Assembly (NCBI GenBank): GCA_039583875.1
Contig: CM077163.1
Coordinates: 113,779,213-113,843,212 of the forward strand
Direction: 5' to 3'
DNA length: 64,000 bases
Origin: Platanthera guangdongensis
Lineage: Eukaryota > Streptophyta > Magnoliopsida > Asparagales > Orchidaceae
This document shows, piece after piece, positions 1 through 10,310 of the stretch; positions within the stretch are counted from its first letter, which is position 1, and the number at the start of each line of letters is the position of its first letter. The notes beneath the pieces are model-generated. The model saw only the letters and a list, made by a program, of their open reading frames with translations, had not been told where the DNA came from and searched no databases. Both the position numbers and the translations under genes were made by a program.

Positions 1-825
1 GAAAGTCTCACATTATATTAAATGGCACAAGAGGCTGGCTCATCTTAACTATAAGATAATTGGCCAACTCTTTATTAAAGAGTTAGTGAGGAATGGTCCT
101 CAGGTTAAGTGTATAAAGGATGGGATATGCTCAGCTTGTCAAAAAGGCAAGCAGACCAAATCCATCTTTCATAGCCTTGAGAACAAAGATGCTGTGAGGT
201 GTCTATATCTCTTGTATATGGATCTTTTTGGTCCTATGCCAGTTCACAGCCTAGGTAGGAAGGTCTACACATTTGTGGTTGTAGATGACTATTCAAGGTA
301 TTCCTGGGTGTTCTTCATTAGACAAAAATCTGAAACTCCAAGTATCTTATATAGTTTTGTTAAACAAATTCAGAATGAATTGGATAGTACAGTAGTCAAA
401 ATTAGAAGTGACCATGGTACTGAATTTCAGTCTGACAATATGACAAAACTATGTGAAGAATTTGGAATTTTTCAGGAATTTTCCTCACCAAGAACACCTC
501 AGTAAAATGGTATTGCTGAAAGGAAAAATATAACCCTGATAGAGGCTAGTAGAACCATATTGAGTGACACATCTCTCCCAGAATATTTTTGGGCTAAGGC
601 AGTAAACACTGCTTGTCATGTGATCAATAGGGCTACTATCACCAAGAGCCACAAGAAGACCCCCTATGAGATTGTGAAGGACAGAAAACCAAATTTATCC
701 TATTTCAGGATCTTTGGTTGCAAGTGCTATATTCTTAACAATGGTAAGTCTTATCTAACCAAGTTTGCTGCCAAATCCCAAGAGGGGATCTTTGTTGGGT
801 ACAACAATAATAGTAAGGCTTATAG
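1..825 (+). pseudogene. Sire-A pol, 5' fragment (integrase), split by Tek-1
   Basis: Partial Ty1/copia pol, open in frame 2 from base 2. It covers the end of the GAG-pre-integrase zinc-binding region (CSACQKGK) and the integrase core, with the first two catalytic aspartates visible in MDLFGP and SDHGTEF. An in-frame TAA at 503-505 lies five codons before the expected catalytic glutamate (in IAERKN), which is still encoded after the stop. The frame continues to 825, where Tek-1 is inserted, and picks up at 10311 once the insert and one target-site copy are discounted. It is close to the intact homologue in Sire-B (16862-20023). The 5' end of the element lies outside the window. Dead as a gene: one stop plus a 9.5-kb insertion. 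Confidence 0.93.
821..825. repeat. Target-site duplication of Tek-1, left copy (tatag)
   Basis: The five bases tatag directly before the Tek-1 5' LTR recur at 10306-10310 directly after its 3' LTR. A 5-bp duplication is normal for LTR-retrotransposon integrase. Confidence 0.95.
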
Positions 826-3120
826 TGTAACGCCCCGAAACTCAAGGGAGAAAAAGGGGGACATTTTGGGCCAGTTTGGGTTCTGGCAGCAGGCACACGG
901 CCTGGGACACGGGCGTGTCCCAGGGCGTGTCGACCCGTGTCGACACTTAGCCACGAAGTCGTCGAGATTCTCTCGACGATTCGTTGAGACTGGGCACACG
1001 GCCTGCGATACGGGCGTGTCGATCCGTGTCGACACTTAGCCGCGGAGTCGTCGAGATTCTCTTGACGATTCGTTGAGACATGACACACGGCCTGCGACAC
1101 GGGCGTGTCGCAGGGCGTGTCGACCCGTGTCGACGATCGTCTCGGGGAGTCAACGAGATTCACTCGACGATTCGTCGAGACAAGGCACACGGCCTAGGAC
1201 ACGGGCGTGTCCAAGGCCGTGTCATCAGATCGACGATTTTCGCTCGACGAAATGTCGAGACCGTGTACACGACCTGGGGTCCAGGCGTGCCAAGGTGACA
1301 CGGGTAAGGACACGGGAGTGTCCTAGAACCCGTGCAGTGCTCGGGTTGATTTTGGGGAAAAATCATGGGGTACACGGCCGGCCACACGGCCGTGTGAGGT
1401 GGAACACGGGCGTGTCAGCTCGAACACGGGCGTGTTCGATACCCGTGTGAGGTTCCAGGAGATTCGATTATGACGGCGAATGAGGCACACGGCCCTGGAC
1501 ACGGGCGTGTGCCAGGCCGTGTTCGGTCCAGATTGGGCATTTCAGCCCCGAATCAAAGCCGTTCGTTTCCTTATTTTGAGATCCAACGGCTGGGGGTTGT
1601 TCCTGAAGGGATATACCCGGGTTTGGGCTTTCAAAACCCTTACTTTTTCTTAAGTGTTCTCTTTCTAAAGCCTTAGAGAGAGAGGAGAGCCAAGGGAAGA
1701 AGAAGGAGCTAGATCCCGCCATTGGAGGAGCTTCGGAGCTCCGAATTGCGAGCCGACTCCGGATCCACGGAGGCAACGCTAGTGCGGTAGTTTTCATCCG
1801 ATTACTTTTCCATGGCGCCAAGGAAGAACGCAAGGGTAACGATCCTCATCTTGAGCATGAGTAGCTCTCTTTCTTTGCATAGGAAGCCCGCTCTCGCGAG
1901 TTTGCGGAGAGTTGGAGGCGTTCCTTCGGGTAGATATGTGAAGTCCCCGTTGTTTAGAGTCCGTAAGCGAGAACTGACATAGGCTTGATGTGTGAAGCCT
2001 ACCCGGACATGTTGGTCTGGATCGGTGATGTTGCATTGCATAATGGCGGAGAAGACTCCGTGCTATTGGTTGTTTTTCAGGTTTTCTATGCGGTAGATTG
2101 CAGTAGGGAGCCTTGGGGACTAACCCAAAGGTGCACCCGGAAAACTGGGCGGATACGAGATCTTGCCAACTTGGTGGCTTGAGAGCCAACTTGAACATAA
2201 CCGGGTTATGTGACTTGTGATGGAAATGGGACTCGGCGGAAGTTTGACCCGCGCAAATGGCTTAAATTATCGTTGCGATGTGAGCACGGGTTAGATGGAA
2301 CCATACCCGTTCTATGTCATTCGGTTAAAGACACCTAAAGGCACGTGGCACTTACCGTTGGCATAGAGTAGGGTCTTCGGCGGTCAATTACTTAAATTGT
2401 CGTGACCCAGGCCAGGAAGACAAATTGCTCATAGGTTTGGCCGTCCAAGTGGCGGTGGTGAGTCCGGAATGTCTATGGCTTTAATTGACGTGACATCGAC
2501 CGGTTCACCGAGAATTTGCCCTGAGAGCACGGGGCGTGTGGCCGTGCGAGCCAACGCCTGTGATGTATTGGCTATTGATATAAATTGCTCGCTTATGCTA
2601 ATGAAATGCAGGGAAGGAGCATCGCCGCCCCGAGCTGGGGGTGGGATCGTTATAATTTGGTCAGCATTGCTGACCGTTGCCTTGTTTTGCCACCGTGCGG
2701 TGGTTTGTTGCTTGCAGGTGCAGCTGGACCAAGCCGTCAATAGCGGGCTAAAGCCCTTTTTGCGAAGCCGGCCCTCGAAGGCCCAAATGGAAGTGTTTAC
2801 TGTTTTATTCATGTATGACCGGCCTGCGTGCCGTGGTTTGTAAAACATGTAATATTCAAGTGAAACATTTTGTAAGGCCTTAAGGCTTGTTTCGGGTATT
2901 TGTATAACATTCCTATTTTGTATTAGTGGACATTCGTGGTTTGATGCTGGGTTCTTGTTTACAACTTTTATAAACTGCTTCCGCTAGAATGCTCTGTGTA
3001 GGACGTTGAGATTGGTTGGATGGTTTCCATAAGTAACCACCCGGTCTGTCTGTGGCATACGGCGTCGGGCCCCGGCCGGACCTACTGCTTTATGCTATGT
3101 AACGGATAGGGGGTGTTACA
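826..3120 (+). repeat. Tek-1 5' LTR
   Basis: Begins TGTAACG and ends TGTTACA (imperfect terminal inverted repeats), and matches 8011-10305 nearly base for base. Its first 700 bp are a GC-rich array of ACACGGGCGTGT and GTGTCGACAC palindromes. The remainder is ordinary LTR sequence; the short open frames in it (for example around 1794-2198 minus and 2469-2843 plus) recur in all LTR copies and look non-coding. Confidence 0.95.
894..1540 (+). repeat. CpG-rich palindromic tandem array in Tek-1 5' LTR
   Basis: Imperfect units start with cacacggcct-like sequence at about 894, 995, 1084, 1186 and 1266 (80-102 bp apart). Each holds ACACGGGCGTGT, and most hold a GTGTCGA/GTCGAGAC block. The first contains a 24-bp near-perfect palindrome at 901-924 with 11-bp arms around GG. 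The same array is at 8079-8725 in the 3' LTR and, reversed, at about 57.36-58.04 kb in Tek-1b. Confidence 0.88.
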
Positions 3121-3123
3121 ATT

Positions 3124-3133
3124 TGGTATCAGA
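3124..3133 (+). other. Tek-1 primer-binding site
   Basis: TGGTATCAGA starts three bases after the 5' LTR, as expected for a site complementary to the 3' end of initiator tRNA-Met. The match decays after about ten bases. The leader 3121-3345 holds a short 37-codon ORF (ATG 3236) and nothing else recognised. Confidence 0.8.
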
Positions 3134-3345
3134 CTACTGGTTTTGGTTGGGCTTAAACTGAATTCGTGGGCGAATTCTTTTTAAGGGGTGGTGAGCACAT
3201 TGTGTGCGTCATCGTAATAACAGTAAAAAGAACCCATGAATGTCCACTTAGGAATGAAAATACTCGTGTTTGAGGAACCTGCGAGTTCCTATAATTGCTG
3301 TTTGCAATTTATGTGGTCGCTTAACGGTGTTTTGTACCACTATAG

Positions 3346-4500
3346 GTGACCAGAAGTGGTGTTGGGCCGTCAGAACGCCGAGTTTCTGAGGCTAGTAGTG
3401 CACCGGATGTTGCTCCTGCAACACCTCTGTCGGCTAAAAATATTCGATTGGTGGCTGAAGCGGTGTTGGCCGTGATAAATGCGCAGCCTGCAAGGCAAGC
3501 GCAGCAGCCCGCTCCTGTTATGGAGCAAGAACCTCTGCAAGAGGCTGAGCCGAGGAGGGTGGAGCAAGTGGTTGTAGAACCGGTGGTGCCAAGGAGGGCA
3601 ACTGAGAGGCAGCTAAAGCATGTAATGAGCTTTAACCCTCCGTTATTCTCGGGGTTGGGAACCCCATCTCAGGCTGAAGACTGGCTCTCCAGGGTGAAGA
3701 GAGTCATAACAGCGATGGAGACGGAGGAGTGGCAAATGACCACCATCGCTACGTTCGTTTTGGACGGTGAAGCGAGAATGTGGTGGGAAGGATTGGAGCT
3801 GCATCATTTGAGAGGTAGACAACTGATAGACGTTCCGATGGAAGAGTTCTCGGGATTGTTCTTAGCAAGATACCTCCCTTCTACTCAGAGGATTTCGATG
3901 GAGAATGAGTTCCTGAAGTTGGTGCAGGGTGAGAGGAGCGTGGATGAATATCTCCACGAGTTTACTCGTCTGAGTCGTTATGCTAGTTCCACCATCATGG
4001 ACGAGGAGCGTAAGACTAATCGATTCTACGAAGGCTTGAGAGATGAGTTGAGATTATTACTCTCGGGGCCGATGACGCAGGGTTTCTTAACCTTGGTCAA
4101 CACTGCCCGGTCCTTGGAGAAGGACATGAAGAACGTACAAGCAAAGAAAAGCTTGGGTGAGAAGAAATCTGAGTTCAAAGTGCCGACTACTTCAAAGTAC
4201 GGCTATCGGAGGTCTTTCAAGAAGCATAGGACTTCGGGTCCAGCTCCTTCTGGTGCTTCTGGGGCCATTACGAGTCGGACCCCGGGCGCGTGTTTTACAT
4301 GTGGAAAGACGGGGCATTTTGCCCGTGATTGTTGGAGCGGACGTCCTAAGTCCGAGAGGAGGCCGGGAGCTACTTATGAAGAGAAGGTAAAGGCGGTGGA
4401 GTCGACCGCATCCCATTATGCTCCGACCCAACCAAGGGTCTACAATCTTGGCCAACAGGAGGCCATTAAACAAGCTGATGTGGTGACAGGTACGGTTTAA
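3346..4500 (+). CDS. gag: Tek-1 Gag polyprotein
   Basis: A 384-codon open frame encoding a retrotransposon capsid/nucleocapsid protein that packages element RNA. A retrotrans_gag-type capsid domain lies around residues 85-240 (AEDWLSRVKRV near its start), followed by a basic stretch and one CCHC zinc knuckle at 316-329 (CFTCGKTGHFARDC). The frame begins with GTG directly after an in-frame TAG (3343-3345). No ATG occurs in frame until residue 59, inside the conserved region, so either the original ATG was lost by an A-to-G change or an upstream exon supplies the start. The C-terminal ten bases overlap a candidate intron (4490-4565) that would lead into protease. Confidence 0.85.
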   Translation: MTRSGVGPSERRVSEASSAPDVAPATPLSAKNIRLVAEAVLAVINAQPARQAQQPAPVMEQEPLQEAEPRRVEQVVVEPVVPRRATERQLKHVMSFNPPLFSGLGTPSQAEDWLSRVKRVITAMETEEWQMTTIATFVLDGEARMWWEGLELHHLRGRQLIDVPMEEFSGLFLARYLPSTQRISMENEFLKLVQGERSVDEYLHEFTRLSRYASSTIMDEERKTNRFYEGLRDELRLLLSGPMTQGFLTLVNTARSLEKDMKNVQAKKSLGEKKSEFKVPTTSKYGYRRSFKKHRTSGPAPSGASGAITSRTPGACFTCGKTGHFARDCWSGRPKSERRPGATYEEKVKAVESTASHYAPTQPRVYNLGQQEAIKQADVVTGTV

Positions 4501-4565
4501 TTTATAGCAAGTCAATTTCTTTAAATACTTGTTATGCACGTGTTACATTACCACTGCTTGTTTAG
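4490..4565 (+). other. Candidate 76-nt spliceosomal intron between gag and protease
   Basis: The donor is CAG|GTACGG at 4489/4490 and the acceptor TTGTTTAG|G at 4565/4566; the interior is T-rich. Gag is in frame 1 and protease in frame 2. Removing 76 nt (remainder 1 on division by 3) completes a glycine codon across the junction and moves gag straight into the pol frame. It also removes the gag stop (4498-4500). Ribosomal frameshifting is the main alternative. Confidence 0.55.
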
Positions 4566-7500
4566 GATTTGTATTGATTTGTGAAAATCCGGCACGAGCA
4601 CTCTTCGATACGGGAGCTTCACACTCCTTCTTGTCCGAAGGATTTATATCACGCATCGGAAGCCCTTCTTCGATGGCGAAGGATAAGTTGGATGTATTGT
4701 TGCCCAATGGGTGTTCGATGCGAGCGGATAGGATCTGCGATGTTAATGTTCGTATTGGGGAGCAGGAGTTCGACCTGCGGGCGTCTTTACTTCCGTTAGT
4801 GGAGTTCGACATCATATTTGGCATGGACTGGCTCTCGGAGCAGCAGGCCCATATAGATTGCGCTAGCAAGGAAGTTAAGCTGGGAGCGAGTCGTGAGACG
4901 ACTTTTACGGGCTTAAAGGGGTCGAGTAAGACGTTGATGTCTGCTCTTCAGGTGGTGAAGGCGGTTCGTGCTGGAGCAGAACTGTTCGTTACACTAGTGG
5001 AGGTTGCAAAGCCGAAGCCCGCGTTGGATTGTATTTCAGTGGTATCGGAATACCCTGATGTGTTCCCCGCAGATCTTCCTGGAGCCCCGCCTCAGCGGGA
5101 GATAGATTTTACGATCGAGCTAGTGCCAGGTGCAAAGCCTGTGTCACGATCTCCTTATCGGCTAGCGCCTAAGGAAATGGCGGAGCTGAAAGTTCAACTG
5201 CAAGAGTTGTTGGAGCAAGGGTATGTGCGCCCGAGTTCTTCGCCTTGGAGCGCACCGGTCCTCTTTGTTAAGAAGAAGGACGGAAGCTTGAGGCTATGCA
5301 TTGATTATCGGGAGCTAAACAAGCTGACGGAGAAGAACAAGTACCCGATCCCCCGGATTGATGATCTTTTTGATCAGTTAGTCGGGTCGACGGTGTACTC
5401 GAAGTTAGATCTCAAGGCTGAGTACTATTAGCTGCGGATAAGGGAGAGTGATATCCCGAAGACAACGTTTAGTACGAGATGCGGGCATTATGAGTTTACG
5501 GTCATGCCGTTTGGGCTGACTAATGCGCCGTCAGTGTTCATGGATTTGATGAACAGGACGTTCAGGAAGTACTTGGACCATTTCGTGATCGTCTTCATCG
5601 ACGATATTTTGGTGTACTCGCAAAGTGAGGAAGATCACTTCAAGCATCTTCATTTGGTGTTGGAGACGCTAAGGAGAAATCAGTTGTATGCCAAGTTCTC
5701 GAAGTGCGAGTTTTGGCTATCCTCAGTGGCGTTCCTCGGGCATATAGTAAGTGGAGAGGGTATTGCTGTGGATCCGGCGAAGATTGTTGCGATACGGGAG
5801 TGGCCTGAGCTTGCTACTGTAGCGGAAGTTCGGAGTTTTCTGGGGCTTGCCGGCTATTATAGGCGCTTCGTAGAGAAATTCTCGCGGATAGCGTTACCTC
5901 TCACTACTTTGACGAGGAATGAGCATAAGTTCGTTTGGACGCCGGAGTGCGCGCGAGCTTTTGAGGAGTTGAAGTGTCGGTTGACCACGGCGCCTGTGCT
6001 GAGTTCGCCATGTGGGACCGAAGACTATGAGATTTATAGCGATGCTTCGGGCAGCGGTTTGGGTTATATGCTACTGCAACACGAAAGTGTAATAGCTTAT
6101 GGCTCGAGACAGCTAAAAGTGCATGAGAGGAATTATCCGGTCTATGACTTGGAGTTAGCGGCCGTGATTTTTGCCTTGAAGCTGTGGAGACACTACTTGT
6201 ACGGTGTGAAGATTGATATCTACACCGATCACAAGAGCCTGAAGTATCTTATTGATCAGAAGGATCTGAATATGCGGCAGCGTAGATGGATGGAGTTCCT
6301 GGGGGACTATACATTTAAGAACCACTACGTGCCTGGCAAAGGGAATGTGGTTGCATACGCGTTGAGTCGCCGAGCCCCAGCTCAAGCCAATTGGCTATCA
6401 GTGCACGATGAGCGGTTGGTGCGAGAGTTGGAGGCGTTGGAGATTGTCTGTGTGGACAGGCAATCAAGTGCTGAAGCAGTTTTGAATTGGACTGAAGTCC
6501 AATATGACCTGGCTGATCGTATTCGGCAGGCTTTGGATATGGATGCTCATATGAAGAAATTCATGGTAGAGGCTCTGGATGGGTCAAATTCCCAATTCGT
6601 CGTGGAGGACGGGTTGCTTTGGAAAGACGGTCGTTTGTGCGTCTCAAGTGTGGGCAATTTGCGGGTGGAGTTATTGTACGAGGCACACCATACCAAGTAC
6701 TCGATTCACCCGGGGAGCACGAAGATGTACCGCGATGTAAAGAAACGGTTTTGGTGGCCGGGTTTAAAGAAGGATGTGGTGTTATACGTAGCGAAGTGCC
6801 AAACTTGCGCCTTGGTAAAGGCGGAGTGCCAAAAGCCGGGAGGATTTCTTAAGTCCTTGCCTATTCCGGAGTGGAAATTTGACGACATCCCAATGGACTT
6901 TGTGCACGGTTTGCCAAGGTCGCAGAAGGGAAACGACGTCATTTGGGTGGTTGTTGATCGATTAACGAAGGTGTCGCATTTTATTCCGCATAGGAAGGAT
7001 GATCCGGTGGAGAAGCTGGCAAAGCTCTATGTGGATAACATAGTACGGCTTCATGGTGTGCCCTGCAGCATCATGAGTGACCGAGATGGGCGGTTCACGT
7101 CCAACGATTGGAGGCTTGTGCAGAAAATGTTGGGAACAAAGCTGAAATTTAGCACAGCCTTCCATCCGCAAACGGATGGGCAGACCGAGAGGGTCAATAG
7201 AACCATGGAAGACATGCTTCGCATGTGTGTCTTGGATTTTGGAAAGCAATGGGAAGACCACCTTTATTTGGTGGAGTTCGCCTACAACAATAGCTACCAA
7301 GCGAGTATTCAGATGGCGCCTTTCGAGGCCCTATATGGTAGAAGATGTCGCACGCCGTTGTCTTGGTTAGAAATGGGTGAGTCAAGGTTGTATAAGCGAT
7401 CAGAAGTGGATGATGCTACTTCTTTGGTGAGAACCATTCGGGAGAGGTTGCTTATCGCTCAGGACCGGCAAGCAAAGTACTATAATGCCAAGCACAGGAA

Positions 7501-7948
7501 CGTGGAGTTCGCTGTGGGCGATTATGTATACTTAAAAATCAAGCCGTTCAAGGGTGTCTCGCGGGTGCGGCGATTGAAAAAGCTAAGCCCAAGATACCTT
7601 GGACCATTTGAGGTTCTGGAGAGAGTTGGTGAAGCGGCCTATAGGTTGAAGCTTTCAGTGGAGCTTAGTGGTTTACATGATGTATTCCATATTTCGGTAC
7701 TCCGGAAGGCGGTACAAGAGCCTACGCAAGTGATCGCGGTCGATCAAGTGCCGGTGGATAGTGGGCTAACGACAAAGGTCAAGCCCGTGCGGATTGAGGA
7801 CTCGGAGGTCAAGCAGCTACGCAATAAAGAGATCAGGATGGTCAAGGTCCGGTGGGACAATTGCGGTCGTGAGGAGCTCTCTTGGGAGCGAGAGCAGACT
7901 ATGCTTGACGAGTATCCGGAGTTGTTCCGCTCAGGTACAAAATTTTGA
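4566..7948 (+). pseudogene. pol: Tek-1 pol (protease-RT-RNase H-integrase-chromodomain tail)
   Basis: One continuous Ty3/gypsy pol frame. The protease has its DTG at 4607. RT contains the catalytic FIDD at 5594-5605, then RNase H (SDASGSG and TDHKSL), the integrase zinc region (HHTKY...[11 protein letters not shown]), and the integrase core with D, D and E in MDFVHG, SDRDGRF and QTER. A GPY/F-type region ([13 protein letters not shown]) and a chromodomain-like tail ([15 protein letters not shown]) close it. A single in-frame TAG at 5429-5431 sits in RT just before the palm motif, at a site that is probably an ancestral CAG glutamine codon. All catalytic residues downstream remain. Apart from that stop the element looks near-functional. 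Confidence 0.93.
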
Positions 7949-7996
7949 TTTTGTACATGTCTTTCCTTTATGTAATTTCGTGGGCGAAATTCTTTT

Positions 7997-8009
7997 AAGA
8001 GGGGGAGAG
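7997..8009 (+). other. Tek-1 polypurine tract
   Basis: AAGAGGGGGAGAG ends one base before the 3' LTR, the expected position of the plus-strand DNA primer. The 62 bp between pol and the LTR hold nothing else. Confidence 0.88.
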
Positions 8010-8010
8010 T

Positions 8011-10305
8011 TGTAACGCCCCGAAACTCAAGGGAGAAAAAGGGGGACATTTTGGGCCAGTTTGGGTTCTGGCAGCAGGCACACGGCCTGGGACACGGGCG
8101 TGTCCCAGGGCGTGTCGACCCGTGTCGACACTTAGCCGCGAAGTCGTCGAGATTCTCTCGACGATTCGTTGAGACTGGGCACACGGGCGTGTCGCAGGGC
8201 GTGTCAACCCGTGTCGACACTTAGCCGCGGAGTCGTCGAGATTCTCTCGACGATTCGTTGAGACATGGCACACGGCCTGCGACACGGGCGTGTCGCAGGG
8301 CGTGTCGACCCGTGTCGACGATCGTCCCGGGGAGTCGACGAGATTCACTCGACGATTCGTCGAGACAAGGCACACGGCCTAGGACACGGGCGTGTCCAAG
8401 GCCGTGTCATCAGATCGATGATTTTCGCTCGATGAAATGTCGAGACCGTGTACACGGCCTGTGGTCCAGGCGTGTCAAGGTGACATGGGTAAGGACACGG
8501 GCGTGTCCTAGAACCCGTGCAGTGCTCGGGTTGATTTTGGGGAAAAATCATGGGGTACACGGCCGGCCACACGGCCGTGTGAGGTGGAACACGGGCGTGT
8601 CAGCTCGAACACGGGCGTGTTCGATAACCGTGTGAGGTTCCAGGAGATTCGATTTTGACGGCGAATGAGGCACACGGCCCTGGACACGGGCGTGTGCCAG
8701 GCCGTGTTCGGTCCAGATTGGGCATTTCAGCCCCGAATCAAAGCCGTTCGTTTCCTTATTTTGAGATCCAACAGCTGGGGGTTGTTCCTGAAGGGATATA
8801 CCCGGGTTTGGGCTTTCAAAACCCTTACTTTTTCTTAAGTGTTCTCTTTCTAAAGCCTTAGAGAGAGAGGAGAGACAAAGGAAGAAGAAGGAGCTAGATC
8901 CCTCCATTGGAGGAGCTTCGGAGCTCCGAATCGCGAGCCGACTCCGGATCCACGGAGGTAACGCTAGTGCGGTAGTTTTCATCCGATTACTTTTTCATGG
9001 CGCCAAGGAGGAACGCAAGGGTAACGATCCTCATCTTGAGCATGATTAGCTCTCTTTCTTTGCATAGGAAGCCCGCTCTCGCGAGTTTGCGGAGAGTTGT
9101 AGGCGTTCCTTCGGGTAGATATGTGAAGTCCCCGTTGTTTAGAGTCCGTAAGCGAGAACGGACATAGGCATGATGTGTGAAGCCTACCCGGACATGTTGG
9201 TCTGGATCGGTGATGTTGCATTGCATAATGCCGGAGAAGACTCCGTACTATTGGTTGTTTTTCGGGTTTTCTACGCGGTAGATTGCAGTAGGGAGCCTTG
9301 GGGACTAACCCAAAGGTGCACCCGGAAAACTGGGAGGATACGAGATCTTGCCAACTTGGTGGCTTGAGAGCCAACTTGAACATAACCGGGTTATGTGACT
9401 TGTGATGGAAATGGGACTCGGCGGAAGTTTGACCCGCGCAAATGGCTTAAATTGTCGTTGCGATGTGAGCACGGGTTAGATGGAACCGTACCCGTTCTAT
9501 GTCGTTCGGTTAAAGAGACCTAAAGGCACGTGGCACTTACCGTTGGCATAGAGTAGGGTCTTCGGCGGTCAATGGCTTAAATTGTCGTGACCCAGGCCAG
9601 GAAGACAAATTGCTCATAGGTTTGGCCGTCCAAGTGGCGGTGGTGAGTCCGGAATGTCTATGGCTTTAATTGACGTGACATCGACCGGTTCACCGAGAAT
9701 GTGCCCTGAGAGCACGGGGCGTGTGGCCGTGCGAGCCAACGCCTGTGATGTATTGGCTATTGATATAAATTGCTCGCTTATGATAATGAAATGCAGGGAA
9801 GGAGCATCGCCGCCCCGAGCTGGGGGCGGGATCGTTATAATTTGGTCAGCATTGCTGACCGTTGCCTTGTTTTGCCACCGTGCGGTGGTTTGTTGCTTGC
9901 AGGTGCAGCTGGACCAAGCGGTCAATAGCGGGCTAAAGCCCTTTTTGCGAAGCCGGCCCTCGAAGGCCCAAATGGAAGTGTTTACTGTTTTATTCATGTA
10001 TGACCGGCCTGCGTGTCGTGGTTTGTAAAACATGTAATATTCAAGTGAAACATTTTGTAAGGCCTTAAGGCTTGTTTCGGGTATTTGTATAACATTCCTA
10101 TTTTGTATTAGTGGACATTCGTGCTTTGATGCTGGGTTCTTGTTTACAACTTTTATAAACTGCTTCCGCTAGAATGCTCTGTGTAGGACGTTGAGATTGG
10201 TTGGATGGTTTCCATAAGTAACCACCCGGTCTGTCTGTGGCATACGGCGTCGGGCCCCGGCCGGACCTACTGCTTTATGCTATGTGACGGATAGGGGGTG
10301 TTACA
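8011..10305 (+). repeat. Tek-1 3' LTR
   Basis: Same length and ends as the 5' LTR. It differs by scattered substitutions and by one pair of compensating 12-bp deletions inside the palindromic array: the unit near 995 in the 5' LTR and its partner near 8178 have each lost a different 12 bp. The palindromic array covers about 8079-8725. Confidence 0.95.
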
Positions 10306-10310
10306 TATAG
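10306..10310. repeat. Target-site duplication of Tek-1, right copy (tatag)
   Basis: Identical to 821-825 and directly after the TGTTACA end of the 3' LTR. Confidence 0.95.

Larger units (their letters stand above)
826..10305 (+). mobile_element. Tek-1: complete Ty3/gypsy chromovirus-like element
   Basis: A 9480-bp element with two 2295-bp LTRs beginning TGTAACGCCCCG and ending GGGTGTTACA, a tRNA-Met-type PBS, gag, pol and a polypurine tract, flanked by tatag duplications. Domain order protease, RT, RNase H, integrase marks it as Ty3/gypsy. A short chromodomain-like tail after the integrase GPY/F region suggests a Tekay-type chromovirus (inference). The LTRs are almost identical by eye, so the insertion is fairly young, but pol has one in-frame stop and gag lacks an ATG at its start. 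It interrupts the Sire-A pol gene in the same orientation. Confidence 0.95.

Noticed and set aside
735..1450. Arg/Cys-rich open frames on both strands in the Tek-1 LTR (also 7.7-8.6, 57.5-58.1 and 61.3-62.0 kb)
   Set aside because: They arise from ACACGGGCGTGT repeats, lack domains and lie in LTRs.
1794..2843. LTR open frames of 124-139 codons, conserved in three Tek-1 LTR copies
   Set aside because: Conservation follows from LTR copying; frames overlap on both strands, no start context or domain, and they vary at their ends.
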